This document shows positions 25,156-35,895 of a DNA stretch of 55,561 bases, in pieces. A model generated the notes under the pieces. That model did no database searches, was not told where the DNA came from, and worked only from the letters and a program-made list of their open reading frames with translations. Location: the NCBI GenBank assembly GCA_021770785.1, contig JAETQH010000029.1:1-55561 (forward strand), written 5' to 3'. The position numbers and the translations under genes were made by a program. Each line of letters opens with the position of its first letter. Positions within the stretch are counted from its first letter, which is position 1. This stretch comes from Lachnospiraceae bacterium. Lineage in GTDB: Bacteria; Bacillota; Clostridia; Lachnospirales; Lachnospiraceae.

Positions 25156-26090
25156 TGCAGACGAGAGTAAGCAAATTACTTGGAACCAAATATCCGGTGA
25201 TCCAGGGCGGTATGGCGTGGGTGGCAGAGTACCATCTGGCAGCGGCCGTATCAAATGCCGGAGGCCTCGGCATCATCGGTGCCGCAAGTGCGCCGCCTGA
25301 GGTGGTCAGAGAGCAGATTAGAGAAGCGAAAAAGCTTACAGATAAACCCTTCGGCGTCAACGTCATGCTGTTAAACCCAAACGCCGCCGAGGTGGCACAG
25401 ATTGTCATTGAAGAGGGCGTAAAAGTCGTTACCACTGGAGCCGGAAGTCCGGCAAAGTTCATGGAAGCCTGGAAAAATGCAGGCGTTGTGGTAATCCCTG
25501 TGGTGGCAAGCGTGGCAATGGCAAAAATGATGGAGCGGGGCGGCGCGGATGCAGTCGTGGCTGAGGGCATGGAGTCCGGCGGACACATCGGTTCCCAGAC
25601 CACCATGACCTTAGTTCCCCAGGTGGCGGATGCCGTAAGCATTCCGGTCATTGCGGCAGGCGGTATCGCAGACGGCAGGGGAATTGCAGCCTCCATGATG
25701 CTTGGGGCAGAGGGTGTTCAGATGGGAACCCGTTTTGTGGTGGCAAAGGAGAGCATCGTTCACGCAAATTATAAAGAGCGCATTATCAAGGCAAAGGATA
25801 TTGATTCCGAGGTGACCGGAATGAGCACCGGACACCCCATCCGGGTGCTCCGAAACCAGATGAGCCGCGAATACTTAAAGTTAGAAAAAGAGGGAGCTTC
25901 ATTTGAAGAATTAGAGCACTTAACCTTAGGCTCTCTCCGCAAGGCAGTCATGGACGGCGATGTGGTAAACGGAAGCCTGATGGCAGGACAGAGCGCCGGA
26001 ATGGTGAAAAAAGAGCAGAGCTGCCAGGAGATCATTGAAGAAATCGTGGCAGAAGCAGAAACATTGCTTCCGGAAAAATTCTGGAAGTAA
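25155..26090 (+). CDS. fabK: Enoyl-ACP reductase II (FMN-dependent)
   Basis: A 311-aa TIM-barrel flavoenzyme of the nitronate monooxygenase superfamily that reduces enoyl-ACP in the last step of elongation. Typical pieces are YPVIQGGMAWVAEYHLAAAV at the start, PFGVNVMLLNPNA, VTTGAGSPAKF, VVAEGMESGGHIG and the FMN phosphate site AAGGIADGRGIAA. FabK is triclosan-resistant and replaces FabI in Streptococcus and many Clostridia. Position right after acpP is the standard operon order. Confidence 0.96.
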   Translation: MQTRVSKLLGTKYPVIQGGMAWVAEYHLAAAVSNAGGLGIIGAASAPPEVVREQIREAKKLTDKPFGVNVMLLNPNAAEVAQIVIEEGVKVVTTGAGSPAKFMEAWKNAGVVVIPVVASVAMAKMMERGGADAVVAEGMESGGHIGSQTTMTLVPQVADAVSIPVIAAGGIADGRGIAASMMLGAEGVQMGTRFVVAKESIVHANYKERIIKAKDIDSEVTGMSTGHPIRVLRNQMSREYLKLEKEGASFEELEHLTLGSLRKAVMDGDVVNGSLMAGQSAGMVKKEQSCQEIIEEIVAEAETLLPEKFWK

Positions 26091-26163
26091 AAATTGTGAC
26101 AAGAACCGCTTGCCGGAAAGTTAAGGCAGGAAACAGATTGTGACAAAGAAAGGCATGGAAAAC

Positions 26164-27090
26164 ATGGGAAAGAGAGCATTTATGTTTCCCGGACAGGGAG
26201 CACAATACATAGGAATGGCAAAGGAATTTTACGAGCAGATGCCGGAATGCAAAGCTGTTTTTGAGGAAGCATCAAAAGCGTCCGGCTTGGATATCGCAGC
26301 CCTTTGCTTTGAGGAAAATGACAAAATCAACATTACCGAATACACACAGATTTGTATGCTGACAGCGGAAGTAGCGATTTTAACTGCTTTAGAGAGCAGA
26401 GGCTATCACGCAGACGTAACTGCAGGCTTAAGCCTCGGAGAGTACGGGGCGTTAGTTGCAGCAAAGGTGCTTTCCGTTTCCGACGCCTTTGCGCTGATAC
26501 GGAAAAGAGGAATCTATATGCAGGAGGCTGTACCTACCGGAGGCGCCATGGCAGCCGTATTGGGCTTAGATGCAGACGTGATTGAGGAAAAATGCCAGGA
26601 AACTGACGGAATTGTTTCCATTGCCAATTATAACTGCCCGGGACAGATTGTCATTACCGGGGAAGAGGCTGCTGTGGCAGCGGCAGGTGAGGCCTGCAAA
26701 GAGGCAGGGGCGAAAAGAGTGGTTCCGTTAAAGGTAAGCGGCCCCTTCCATTCTAAAATGCTTGCGGGAGCAGGAGAAAAGTTAGGAAAAGAATTAGAGC
26801 ATGTTACGGTAAATACACCGCAGATACCTTATCTTACCAATGTCACTGCAGATTATGTGACAGACAGCAGTCAGGTAAAAGAGTTGTTAGAGCAGCAGGT
26901 ATCTTCCTCCGTGCGCTGGCAGCAGAGCGTGGAGCGCATGATAGCCGACGGTGTGGACGAATTTGTGGAAATCGGACCGGGTAAAACCCTCAGCGGATTT
27001 ATGAAGAAAATCAACAAAGAAGTGAAAGTTTGCAATATTGACAAAATGGAAGATTTTGAGCGTTTTGTCAGCGAACATCCATTGTCATAA
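26164..27090 (+). CDS. fabD: Malonyl-CoA:ACP transacylase
   Basis: A 308-aa enzyme that loads malonyl groups onto ACP. It opens with FMFPGQGAQYIGMA and has the nucleophilic Ser in GLSLGEYGALVAA and the catalytic His in GPFHSKML. The start at 26164 is about ten bases after AAGAAAGG and gives the family-typical MGKRAF; ATG 26155 and GTG 26140 are in-frame alternatives. Confidence 0.95.
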   Translation: MGKRAFMFPGQGAQYIGMAKEFYEQMPECKAVFEEASKASGLDIAALCFEENDKINITEYTQICMLTAEVAILTALESRGYHADVTAGLSLGEYGALVAAKVLSVSDAFALIRKRGIYMQEAVPTGGAMAAVLGLDADVIEEKCQETDGIVSIANYNCPGQIVITGEEAAVAAAGEACKEAGAKRVVPLKVSGPFHSKMLAGAGEKLGKELEHVTVNTPQIPYLTNVTADYVTDSSQVKELLEQQVSSSVRWQQSVERMIADGVDEFVEIGPGKTLSGFMKKINKEVKVCNIDKMEDFERFVSEHPLS

Positions 27091-27148
27091 AAAGTGAAAC
27101 GAAAAATGTGGTCTGCATCAGCAGGCGAAGAAAGGCAGAGGTATTGAT

Positions 27149-27889
27149 ATGTTGACAGGCAAAGTGGCACTGGTAACGGGAGCGAGCCGTGGAATTGGAA
27201 GTGCAATCGCAAAGAGCCTTGCAAGAGAGGGTGCGTTTGTGATTGTAAATTACAATGGTTCAAAAGAAAAAGCGGAGGCAGTGGTATCAGAGATAAAGGC
27301 AGCAGGCGGGGATGGTGTTTCTCTGCAGTGTGATGTTTCTGATTTTACCGCCTGCGGGGCAATGATTGAGAACTGTATCAAAGAGTACGGACATATTGAT
27401 ATTCTGGTAAACAATGCCGGAATCACAAGAGACAATCTTCTGATGAAAATGAGTGAAGAGGATTTTGACGCCGTATTAAATACCAATTTAAAGGGTGCGT
27501 TCAACACCATCCGCCATATGTCACGCTATTTCTTAAAACAGCGTGCAGGCAGCATTATCAATATTTCCTCTGTCTCCGGTGTCATCGGAAATGCCGGACA
27601 GGCGAACTACAGCGCCAGCAAGGCAGGCGTTATCGGTCTGACCAAGAGCGTGGCAAGGGAGCTGTCGAAACGGGGCATTACCTGCAATGCCGTGGCGCCG
27701 GGATTTATTGAGACAGAAATGACAGAGCAGATGCCGGAGAGCGCCAAGGAGGCGGTAAAACAGCAGATACCGTTACAGCGCACCGGTAAAGTGGAAGACA
27801 TTGCAGAAACGGTTATATTTTTAGCATCGGAAAAAGCATCCTACATCACAGGACAGGTAATTTCTGTGGATGGCGGTATGAGCATATAG
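27149..27889 (+). CDS. fabG: 3-oxoacyl-ACP reductase
   Basis: A 246-aa short-chain dehydrogenase using NADPH. Cofactor loop [22 protein letters not shown], catalytic Ser in NISSVSGV, and the [11 protein letters not shown]yr-Lys pair are all intact. The C-terminus [13 protein letters not shown] is typical of FabG. It is 59 bp after fabD in the same operon. Confidence 0.96.
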   Translation: MLTGKVALVTGASRGIGSAIAKSLAREGAFVIVNYNGSKEKAEAVVSEIKAAGGDGVSLQCDVSDFTACGAMIENCIKEYGHIDILVNNAGITRDNLLMKMSEEDFDAVLNTNLKGAFNTIRHMSRYFLKQRAGSIINISSVSGVIGNAGQANYSASKAGVIGLTKSVARELSKRGITCNAVAPGFIETEMTEQMPESAKEAVKQQIPLQRTGKVEDIAETVIFLASEKASYITGQVISVDGGMSI

Positions 27890-27906
27890 AAAAGGGAGAA
27901 CAGATA

Positions 27907-29142
27907 ATGAGTAGACGTGTTGTAGTAACAGGTATGGGAGCCATTACTCCTATCGGACTTAGTGTGGAAGAGTTTTGGCAGGGAGTGAAGGCGGAAAAAA
28001 TCGGATTTGCAGAGATTACGCATTTTGACGCTTCAGAATATAAATGTCATATTGCGGCAGAGGTAAAAGACTTTGACGCAAAACAGTACATGGATCCAAA
28101 ATCGGCAAAGCGTATGGAGCCGTTCAGCCAGTTTGCCATCGCAGCGGCGAAGGAAGCAATTGAGGATTCCGGATTAGATATGGAAAAAGAAGACCCCTAT
28201 CGTGTGGGAACTTCCATCGGTTGTGGTGTGGGAAGTTTACAGGGCATTGAGAGAGAGCACAGCAAATTGGTGGAAAAAGGACCGTCAAGAGTCAATCCAT
28301 TGTTTGTTCCTATGGTAATTTCCAACATGGCGGCAGGAAACGTTTCCATTCAGTTTGGTTTAAAGGGAAAAAGCATTAACGTGGTAACAGCCTGTGCCAC
28401 AGGAACTAACAGTATCGGCGAGGCGTTCCGCAGCATTCAGCACGGCGAGGCGGATGTGATGGTTTCCGGAGGTACAGAGGCTTCTATCTGTCCTATCGGT
28501 ATTGCAGGATTTAGTGCGCTGACCGCACTTTCTAGCGAGAGCGACCCGACGAAATGCTCTATTCCTTTTGATAAGAACAGAAGCGGATTTGTCATGGGTG
28601 AAGGTTCTGCCATCGTTGTATTAGAAGAGTTAGAGCATGCAAAAGCCCGCGGAGCAAAAATCTATGCCGAGGTAGTAGGTTACGGTACTTCTTCCGACGC
28701 TTACCACATCACTTCTCCGGAAGAGAGCGGTGCAGGCGCAGCAAGAGCCATGACCAATGCCATGGATGACGCAGGGATAAAACCGGAGGAAGTTACTTAT
28801 ATCAACGCCCACGGAACCTCTACCCACCATAATGACCTCTTCGAGACAAGAGCCATCAAATCAGCTTTTGGTGATCATGCAAAAGAATTAAAAATCAATT
28901 CTACCAAATCTATGGTAGGTCATCTTCTTGGAGCAGCAGGAGCGTTGGAATTTGTTACCTGCGTAAAGGAAATCCAGGATAGCTTTGTACATGCAACCGT
29001 AGGCTACACCACACCGGATGAGGAATTAGACTTAGATTACTGTAAGGAATCCGCAGAGATGGAGATTCCTTATGCCCTGAGCAACTCCTTAGGCTTCGGC
29101 GGTCACAATGCCAGTATTTTAATTAAAAAATACGAAGGCTAG
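27907..29142 (+). CDS. fabF: 3-oxoacyl-ACP synthase II
   Basis: A 411-aa condensing enzyme. The Cys-His-His triad is seen in VTACATGTNSIG, NAHGTSTHHND and STKSMVGHLLGAAG. RVVVTGMGAITPIG is the canonical N-terminus. It elongates acyl-ACP with malonyl-ACP from FabD. In many Clostridia accB follows here; in this window an 80-bp gap with a hairpin takes its place. Confidence 0.96.
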   Translation: MSRRVVVTGMGAITPIGLSVEEFWQGVKAEKIGFAEITHFDASEYKCHIAAEVKDFDAKQYMDPKSAKRMEPFSQFAIAAAKEAIEDSGLDMEKEDPYRVGTSIGCGVGSLQGIEREHSKLVEKGPSRVNPLFVPMVISNMAAGNVSIQFGLKGKSINVVTACATGTNSIGEAFRSIQHGEADVMVSGGTEASICPIGIAGFSALTALSSESDPTKCSIPFDKNRSGFVMGEGSAIVVLEELEHAKARGAKIYAEVVGYGTSSDAYHITSPEESGAGAARAMTNAMDDAGIKPEEVTYINAHGTSTHHNDLFETRAIKSAFGDHAKELKINSTKSMVGHLLGAAGALEFVTCVKEIQDSFVHATVGYTTPDEELDLDYCKESAEMEIPYALSNSLGFGGHNASILIKKYEG

Positions 29143-29153
29143 GAAATACTTTG

Positions 29154-29181
29154 GACACCATGCAGAGCAGCGCATGGTGTC
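29154..29181 (+). other. Stem-loop between fabF and fabZ
   Basis: GACACCATGC (29154-29163) and GCATGGTGTC (29172-29181) form a perfect 10-bp stem with an 8-nt loop and no T-run. It is probably an mRNA processing or stability element, and it stands where accB is found in related operons. Confidence 0.55.
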
Positions 29182-29224
29182 ATGTGAACAGTAGCAGGAA
29201 AAATTCTGCGGAAATATACAATTT

Positions 29225-29677
29225 ATGGAAAGGTATGGTTATCAGGATATGCCAGTATTAACAACAAAGAAAATTATGGAAATTATCCCTCACCGTCAGC
29301 CCTTTCTGCTGATTGACACGGTGGAGGAGTTAGAGCCGGGTGTCCGCGCAGTGGCAAAAAAATGTGTCAGCTACAATGAGCCGTATTTTGCAGGGCACTT
29401 TCCGGGGGAGCCGGTAATGCCGGGGGTATTGATTGTAGAGGCGCTGGCGCAGACAGGAGCGGTGGCAATCCTTGGAATGGAAGAGAACCGTGGAAAGACA
29501 GCTTATTTTGCCGGAATCAATTCTGCAAAATTCAAACAGAAGGTAGTTCCGGGGGACGTACTGACGTTAGAGACGGAGATTATCAAGCAGAAAGGTCCGA
29601 TTGGCGTGGGGAGCGCAGTGGCAAAGGTAGACGGGAAAATGGTCTGCAAAGCGGAACTGACCTTTGCCATTGGCTGA
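29225..29677 (+). CDS. fabZ: 3-hydroxyacyl-ACP dehydratase
   Basis: A 150-aa hotdog-fold dehydratase with [17 protein letters not shown] (catalytic His) and [19 protein letters not shown] (catalytic Glu). Family members usually begin about 9 residues before IIPHR, so the true start may be the ATG at 29252 (MPVLTTKK). The RBS is weak for both. Operon position between fabF and the carboxyltransferase gene is standard. Confidence 0.93.
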   Translation: MERYGYQDMPVLTTKKIMEIIPHRQPFLLIDTVEELEPGVRAVAKKCVSYNEPYFAGHFPGEPVMPGVLIVEALAQTGAVAILGMEENRGKTAYFAGINSAKFKQKVVPGDVLTLETEIIKQKGPIGVGSAVAKVDGKMVCKAELTFAIG

Positions 29678-29725
29678 AAATAGCGTCGGTCACAGGTTTT
29701 GTCAGGTTGAAGAAAGGAATAGATT

Positions 29726-31468
29726 ATGGCAGCATTATTTAAAAAGAAATCAGGGTGGATTACCCTTGGTGGAAATAAAGAGGCAGGGGAAAAGACAGAG
29801 CAGCCCGCACAGGCAGAGCAGCCGAAAAAAAAGCCGCCAATTGTCTGTCCGGCATGTGGAAAAGAGATTGACAGCGATGAGGCAAAGAAAAATAAGTATG
29901 TCTGCTACGAATGCGGCAGTTATTTCCGTGTTCGTACCAAAAACAGAATCCGTATGGTGGCGGATAAGGAGACCTTTGAGCCGTGGTTTGAGGATTTAGA
30001 AGAGGCAAACCCGTTAGATTTCCCGGAGTACGAGCAGAAAGTGGCAGCGGCAAAGGAAAAGACCGGGCTTCATGAGGCGGTTACCATCGGACGCTGTAAG
30101 ATTTACGGGGAAGATACCGTCCTTGGTATCTGCGATGCCAGATTTTTAATGAGCAGCATGGGACACGTGGTGGGAGAGAAAATCGCCCTTGCGGTGGAGC
30201 GCGCCACAGAGTTAAAGCTGCCGGTGGTATTGTTCTGCTGCTCCGGCGGAGCGAGAATGCAGGAGGGAATTATTTCCTTAATGCAGATGGCAAAGACCTC
30301 CGCAGCATTAAAACGCCATTCTGACGCAGGTTTATTGTATGTTCCGGTGCTGACGGACCCCACCACCGGAGGTGTGACCGCCAGCTTTGCCATGTTAGGC
30401 GACATTATTTTAGCTGAGCCGGGAGCATTGATTGGTTTTGCAGGCCCCCGTGTGATTGAACAGACCATCGGCGAAAAGCTTCCGGAGGGCTTCCAGAGGG
30501 CAGAGTTCCAGTTAGAGCACGGTTTTGTGGATGCGGTTGTGGAGCGAAAAGACTTAAAGATGACCTTATTTCAGATTTTAAAGCTGCATCATAAGACAAC
30601 GGGTTACGCCAATTTTGATCCGTTGCACAGTGATGACTGCTATCAGCCGACGGAGCTTATGAGAGAGCGTGCCGCAAAATCCCAGCCCCTTTCCGCCTGG
30701 GAAAAGGTAAAGGCGGCGAGACAGGTGGACCGCTGTGCCTCTGTGGATTATATGGATGCCATTTTTGACGGATTTATAGAACTGCACGGAGACAGACAGT
30801 TCCGAGACGATCCTGCCATCGTGGGCGGTATCGCTTATTTAGACGGGCAGCCGGTAACAGTCATCGGTATCCATAAAGGAAAAGATTTAAAAGACTGTGC
30901 CAAGCATAATTACGGAATGCCTTCCCCGGAGGGTTACCGCAAAGCACTGCGCCTAATGAAGCAGGCGGAGAAATTTAACCGTCCAGTTATTACTTTTGTG
31001 AATACTTCGGGGGCATTTCCGGGAAAAGAAGCGGAAGAGCGGGGACAGGGAGAAGCCATTGCCCGCAACCTGTATGAAATGTCCGGCTTAAAAATCCCAG
31101 TACTCTGCCTGATGATTGGAGAAGGCGGCAGCGGCGGCGCTTTGGCGTTGGCGGTGGGAAATGAAGTCTGGATGATGGAAAATGCGACCTATTCCATTTT
31201 ATCACCGGAGGGCTTTGCGTCTATCTTATGGAAAGACGGAAAGCGTGCAAAAGAGGCCAGCGAAGTAATGAAGATTACCGCCCAGGATTTGAAAGCCCTT
31301 AATGTAGTGGAAGAGATTATCCCGGAATACGGCATGGCGGATGAGGCTGCCTGCGAGTCCATTTCAAGGTATATGAAAGGCCATATGAAGAAATTTTTAG
31401 AGAAACAGAACGGAAAGACCGGAGAGCAGTTAGCAGCAGAGCGTTATGCAAGGTTCAGGGCATTTTAG
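29726..31468 (+). CDS. Fused acetyl-CoA carboxylase carboxyltransferase (AccD-AccA)
   Basis: A single 580-aa chain combining both carboxyltransferase subunits, which transfer the carboxyl group from carboxybiotin to acetyl-CoA. Residues 1-290 are AccD with the zinc ribbon CPACGKEI...CYECG and [19 protein letters not shown]. Residues from about 305 on are AccA with [25 protein letters not shown] and [15 protein letters not shown]. The frame is open throughout with a short linker ([18 protein letters not shown]). Bacterial AccA and AccD are usually separate, so the fusion enforces 1:1 stoichiometry. The biotin partners AccB and AccC are not encoded nearby. Confidence 0.93.
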   Translation: MAALFKKKSGWITLGGNKEAGEKTEQPAQAEQPKKKPPIVCPACGKEIDSDEAKKNKYVCYECGSYFRVRTKNRIRMVADKETFEPWFEDLEEANPLDFPEYEQKVAAAKEKTGLHEAVTIGRCKIYGEDTVLGICDARFLMSSMGHVVGEKIALAVERATELKLPVVLFCCSGGARMQEGIISLMQMAKTSAALKRHSDAGLLYVPVLTDPTTGGVTASFAMLGDIILAEPGALIGFAGPRVIEQTIGEKLPEGFQRAEFQLEHGFVDAVVERKDLKMTLFQILKLHHKTTGYANFDPLHSDDCYQPTELMRERAAKSQPLSAWEKVKAARQVDRCASVDYMDAIFDGFIELHGDRQFRDDPAIVGGIAYLDGQPVTVIGIHKGKDLKDCAKHNYGMPSPEGYRKALRLMKQAEKFNRPVITFVNTSGAFPGKEAEERGQGEAIARNLYEMSGLKIPVLCLMIGEGGSGGALALAVGNEVWMMENATYSILSPEGFASILWKDGKRAKEASEVMKITAQDLKALNVVEEIIPEYGMADEAACESISRYMKGHMKKFLEKQNGKTGEQLAAERYARFRAF

Positions 31469-31492
31469 TCTGAAATAACAGGAGTTTTAAAT

Positions 31493-32464
31493 ATGAATAT
31501 TAAAATAATCGGAACCGGAAGTGCGGTTCCAAAACTTCGGGTAACAAATGATGATTTAAGTAAAATGATGGATACCTCTGACGAATGGATTAAGAGCCGT
31601 ACCGGAATTGAGGCACGCCACATCGCAGTGGAGGAGACAACCACAGGCCTTGCAGTGGAGGCGGCAAAGAAGGCCCTTGCCATGGCGGCGGTTTCACCGG
31701 AGGAACTGGATTTGATTATTGCGGCAACGGTGACGGCGGATAAATTTTTCCCCAACCTCTCCTGTGAGGTGCAGAGCGCCCTTGGGGCGGTTCATGCTGT
31801 GTCCTTTGATATCAGTGCAGCCTGTTCCGGCTTTCTCTTTGGGTTAGATACCGCAGCGCGCTATTTAAAACAGGGTGGTTACAACAAAGCTCTTATCATA
31901 GGCGCGGAAACCCTCTCTAAAATTATGGACTGGAATGATAGGAGCACCTGTGTGCTGTTTGGTGACGGTGCTGGGGCGGCAATCCTTTCCGCAGAGGAAG
32001 GTGAGGGAGAAGGCATCCTTGGCATGATACAGGGCTCCGACGGCGGCAGGGGCATGGTATTAAATTGCAGCAACCGCCCCGTAAACAACCCCTTCGTAAC
32101 AAATGACGCTGCCCTTTCCTACACCAGTATGAACGGACAGGAAGTATATAAATTTGCGGTGAAAACAGTGCCGGAGGCAATTACCCAGGCAGTGGAGGCG
32201 GCAGGCTTTTCCATGGATGAAATTGATTTATTTATCCTTCACCAGGCAAATTACCGTATCATTGAATCTGTGGCGAAACGGCTTCACCAGCCCATGGAAA
32301 AATTCCCCACAAACCTGCAGGAATGCGGAAATATTTCTGCTGCCAGCGTACCGATTCTGCTTGATAATGTGAATAATCATGGTAGAATAGGTAAGGGAAA
32401 TAAAATAGTTTTGGCAGGATTTGGAGCAGGACTGACCTGGGGAGCGACGGTTCTGGTATGGTAG
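31493..32464 (+). CDS. fabH: 3-oxoacyl-ACP synthase III
   Basis: A 323-aa initiating condensing enzyme using acetyl-CoA. Catalytic Cys in SAACSGFLFGLD (about residue 112), His in LHQANYRI and Asn in GNISAASVPI. N-terminal IIGTGSAVPKLRVTNDDL is canonical. It sits near the end of the operon, whereas in Streptococcus and many Clostridia fabT-fabH open it. The order is therefore permuted here. Confidence 0.95.
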   Translation: MNIKIIGTGSAVPKLRVTNDDLSKMMDTSDEWIKSRTGIEARHIAVEETTTGLAVEAAKKALAMAAVSPEELDLIIAATVTADKFFPNLSCEVQSALGAVHAVSFDISAACSGFLFGLDTAARYLKQGGYNKALIIGAETLSKIMDWNDRSTCVLFGDGAGAAILSAEEGEGEGILGMIQGSDGGRGMVLNCSNRPVNNPFVTNDAALSYTSMNGQEVYKFAVKTVPEAITQAVEAAGFSMDEIDLFILHQANYRIIESVAKRLHQPMEKFPTNLQECGNISAASVPILLDNVNNHGRIGKGNKIVLAGFGAGLTWGATVLVW

Positions 32465-32539
32465 CATTTGTGTACTTTTGCCTGAGGGGGCTAAGTGGCA
32501 GCAATGAATTACTATCCGCCACGAATAGGAGTATAATAA

Positions 32540-32992
32540 ATGACAACAGATGAAACATTAAACACGTTATTGGTGAGAATCTTTAAGGATATCATGGAGA
32601 TTGAGGGCAGGTGCTTAGTGACGGATGACTTTTCGGACATTACCTATAATGATTTCCATATTATCGAAGCAATCGGAACGGCGGAACCGAAAAGCATGAG
32701 CACCGTGGCGAAGCTGATGAAGGTCACCACGGGAACGCTGACGAAAGCCATGGACGGACTGACCGAAAAGGGTTATGTGGTGAGGGAGCGCAGCAAGCAG
32801 GATAAGCGCGTGGTCTGGGTTTACCTTACGGACAAGGGAAAGGCGGCGTTTAAACACCATGAAGACTTTCACTGGCGCATGATAGACCATGTAAAGGATG
32901 GACTTGGCGATCAGGAGATTACGGTACTGATTTATTCCCTGGCAAAATTAGTTGACTTTTTCCAGCAGGTTTATGAACCGGAGAACGAATAG
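32540..32992 (+). CDS. fabT: MarR-family regulator, FabT-like
   Basis: A 150-aa winged-helix regulator. The recognition region is MSTVAKLMKVTTGTLTKAM with the wing VVRERSKQDKRVVWVYLT. FabT represses fatty-acid genes, with acyl-ACP as corepressor. Two facts support the name: it is inside the fab operon, and a perfect TTTGATnATCAAA palindrome stands at the operon promoter (24842-24854). A generic MarR regulator is the alternative. Confidence 0.85.
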   Translation: MTTDETLNTLLVRIFKDIMEIEGRCLVTDDFSDITYNDFHIIEAIGTAEPKSMSTVAKLMKVTTGTLTKAMDGLTEKGYVVRERSKQDKRVVWVYLTDKGKAAFKHHEDFHWRMIDHVKDGLGDQEITVLIYSLAKLVDFFQQVYEPENE

Positions 32993-33003
32993 GAGGAAGG
33001 CAA

Positions 33004-33267
33004 ATGAGCAGATTAGGTGCAGGGAAAAACGCCTGGGCATTGTTTTTGCTGTTATTATCAGGCATTGTGCTGGGCGGCTTTATCGGAACCCTTACCGCAG
33101 GCATTCCGTTTTTAAGTTGGCTGAATTACGGACAGAGCTTTGGGTTGGAAAATCCGGTGGTGTTAGACCTTGGGATTTTGGTGATTACCTTTGGCTTGTC
33201 TATCCGTATTACGGTGGCGAGTATTATCGGCGTTTTGATTGCCATTTTAATTTACCGTTTGATTTAA
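33004..33267 (+). CDS. Small membrane protein, DUF4321
   Basis: An 87-aa protein with two hydrophobic segments, at about residues 9-30 and 55-85, and a Gly-rich turn (GIVLGGFIGTLTAGIPFL). It matches the clostridial DUF4321 family of unknown function. It is 11 bp after fabT with RBS AGGAGGAAGG, so it is the last gene of the fatty-acid operon. That position suggests a role in membrane biogenesis, but nothing in the sequence shows it. Confidence 0.8.
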   Translation: MSRLGAGKNAWALFLLLLSGIVLGGFIGTLTAGIPFLSWLNYGQSFGLENPVVLDLGILVITFGLSIRITVASIIGVLIAILIYRLI

Positions 33268-33270
33268 CAG

Positions 33271-33299
33271 AAAAAGACCGTCAGAGTGCGGTCTTTTTT
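33271..33299 (+). terminator. Terminator of the fatty-acid operon
   Basis: AAAAAGACCG and CGGTCTTTTTT pair around an 8-nt loop, beginning three bases after the DUF4321 stop codon, and end in six T. Confidence 0.9.
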
Positions 33300-33341
33300 G
33301 GAGTAAAACTTTAACAATTTAGCAGAATAAAGAAAAAAATA

Positions 33342-33370
33342 TTGCAAGTAGAAGAATTTTATACTAAAAT
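33342..33370 (+). promoter_or_regulatory. Promoter of gdhA
   Basis: TTGCAA (33342-33347) and TAAAAT (33365-33370) are 17 bp apart. The leader of about 95 nt contains no riboswitch I can recognise; the start codon has a strong AAAGGAG. Confidence 0.6.
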
Positions 33371-33455
33371 AAGTGTGTTGATGTGGGCTTCCGGGAGAAG
33401 ACACTGGAAACAATATATCAGGCAGATACTGTGTATCAAAACATTTTATAAATAA

Positions 33456-34805
<1,350 letters not shown>

Positions 34806-34853
34806 TCGGAGATTAACAGTTAATCTCTGAATTTTAAGATAATAAATGATAGG

Positions 34854-34894
34854 AAGAAGTCTTGGAAATGATGAATTTTCAAGACTTCTTTTTT
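34854..34894 (+). terminator. Terminator of gdhA
   Basis: AAGAAGTCTTG (34854-34864) pairs with CAAGACTTCTT (34880-34890) and runs into six T. A smaller hairpin, GAGATTAAC with GTTAATCTC, lies directly after the stop codon. Confidence 0.88.
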
Positions 34895-34921
34895 AGAATG
34901 GTGTGAAGAAGCGAAAAAATA

Positions 34922-35088
34922 CTAGTACAACGAATATTAAGTAATTGGCAGTTTGACTTGCCTATTTTCCTGATAGCACTACTCCCCAAGCCTCGACGTA
35001 GCCACCACTACGCCTGCGTTTGTGAAGCAGCACTCTCAGAAAAATATTCTGCGTCAAACTATCCAAAACTTAATTTTCGTTGTACTAG
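34922..35088. mobile_element. MITE-like element, copy 1 (167 bp)
   Basis: Terminal inverted repeats of about 36 bp: outer 12 bp CTAGTACAACGA (34922-34933) and TCGTTGTACTAG (35077-35088) are perfect, with continued pairing through ATTAAG and AGTTTGAC. The middle holds the phrases ATAGCACTACTC and GCAGCACTCT...GAAAAAT around an inner stem. The same phrases in the same order occur in the element at 44884-45041, though their outer arms differ in sequence. No ORF lies within. It stands at the border between gdhA and a stretch of gene debris. Confidence 0.7.
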
Positions 35089-35106
35089 GTGAGGAGAGTC
35101 AGTAGA

Positions 35107-35575
35107 ATGTTTGGACATTTTGGATTTTCATATATAGGATTGATATCTATGCTAATGCTAATCCCCCCTAATTTGATATGGACAAATAAACAACTACAGG
35201 GTTATAGTGCTGAAAATGAAAATAAATTTTTAGTTCGAAAGTATAGTACAGTATTCTATCGTGGAACTTCCGATGAAGACTTGGATTTATCAGGATTTCC
35301 TAAGAGTAGCAGGGATAATATTCAGGTTGCGTTTGAAAAGCAGGTACTTATTATCTTTTTGGGAGCGAAGTTGAAAGGTGGTAAGTGTAAGACAATCAGA
35401 GATTGGTTCCCGTATTCGTAAGGATGAAAGCTATGAGAAGAATTATCTGATAGGAAAGTATGGAGCAATCCCTGAATTGAAAAGGATTGATATTTTAAAG
35501 GAAGAAAATTATCATCCAATTCGAAGAAGCTTCTTGATGAAATAATACAATCGGAAAATCCTGTTTGGGACAGAT
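35107..35575 (+). pseudogene. Degraded gene fragments (membrane protein start plus unrelated coding remnants)
   Basis: From 35107 the reading frame gives FGFSYIGLISMLMLIPPN, then LIWTNKQ and GYSAENENK, the start of a clostridial small membrane protein, but continuity is lost at about residue 40. The frame then runs into RKYSTVFYRGTSDEDLD and a stop at 35421. Another frame continues at about 35411-35540 (RIRKDESYEKNYLIGKYGAI ending in FLMK). These look like pieces of at least two genes joined by deletion. I cannot identify the second. No intact start, RBS and frame combination covers the whole stretch. Confidence 0.6.
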
Positions 35576-35663
35576 AATAAAACCTTATCATATTACTATT
35601 AACAATTCAGCCGGAATATATAAAGTTTTATCTACATAAATGTATTGAGATATGTGAAAAGTA

Positions 35664-35694
35664 TTGACTGTAAACCTTGTTTATACCTTATAGT
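35664..35694 (+). promoter_or_regulatory. MerR-type promoter with 19-bp spacer
   Basis: TTGACT (35664-35669) and TATAGT (35689-35694) are separated by 19 bp, the long spacing seen at promoters activated by MerR proteins. The spacer contains a dyad GTAAAC-CTT-GTTTAT. An RBS-like AAAGGAGG follows at 35701, but no intact gene does. The MerR-family gene starts 200 bp downstream, so this may be its target site with the original target gene lost. Confidence 0.5.
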
Positions 35695-35714
35695 GGGGTA
35701 AAAGGAGGTAGTCA

Positions 35715-35895
35715 GATAGAGTATATATTAAAAATTGAAGTGTATTACTTACCTATAGCTTACAAGAATCTGTAAACAGTACTTACAGAGCCATTGCAGT
35801 TGGATATATGTGCATTATAATTTTTGTGTTTTTTGCTTCTGTCGTTATTGAAAAAATGTCTTATAGAATTTTATATGTTTGGAGGTGTTTTATAA
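35715..35895 (+). pseudogene. Remnant of a small membrane protein gene
   Basis: One frame ending near 35895 reads TYRAIAVGYMCIIIFVFF followed by ASVVIEKMSYR, a membrane helix with a charged end. It has no start codon with an RBS and is interrupted by stops upstream. Together with the orphan promoter just before it, this looks like the decayed target gene of the MerR regulator. The 320 bp between 35576 and 35895 hold nothing else that I recognise. Confidence 0.4.

Noticed and set aside
32465..32539. Second FabT operator before fabH or fabT
   Set aside because: No TTTGAnnnTCAAA palindrome is present between these genes.
35089..35421. Intact 110-aa gene of unknown function
   Set aside because: The first 40 residues and the rest look like unrelated proteins, the start at 35089 lies in the repeat end, and coding continues in another frame, so it is listed as a pseudogene.
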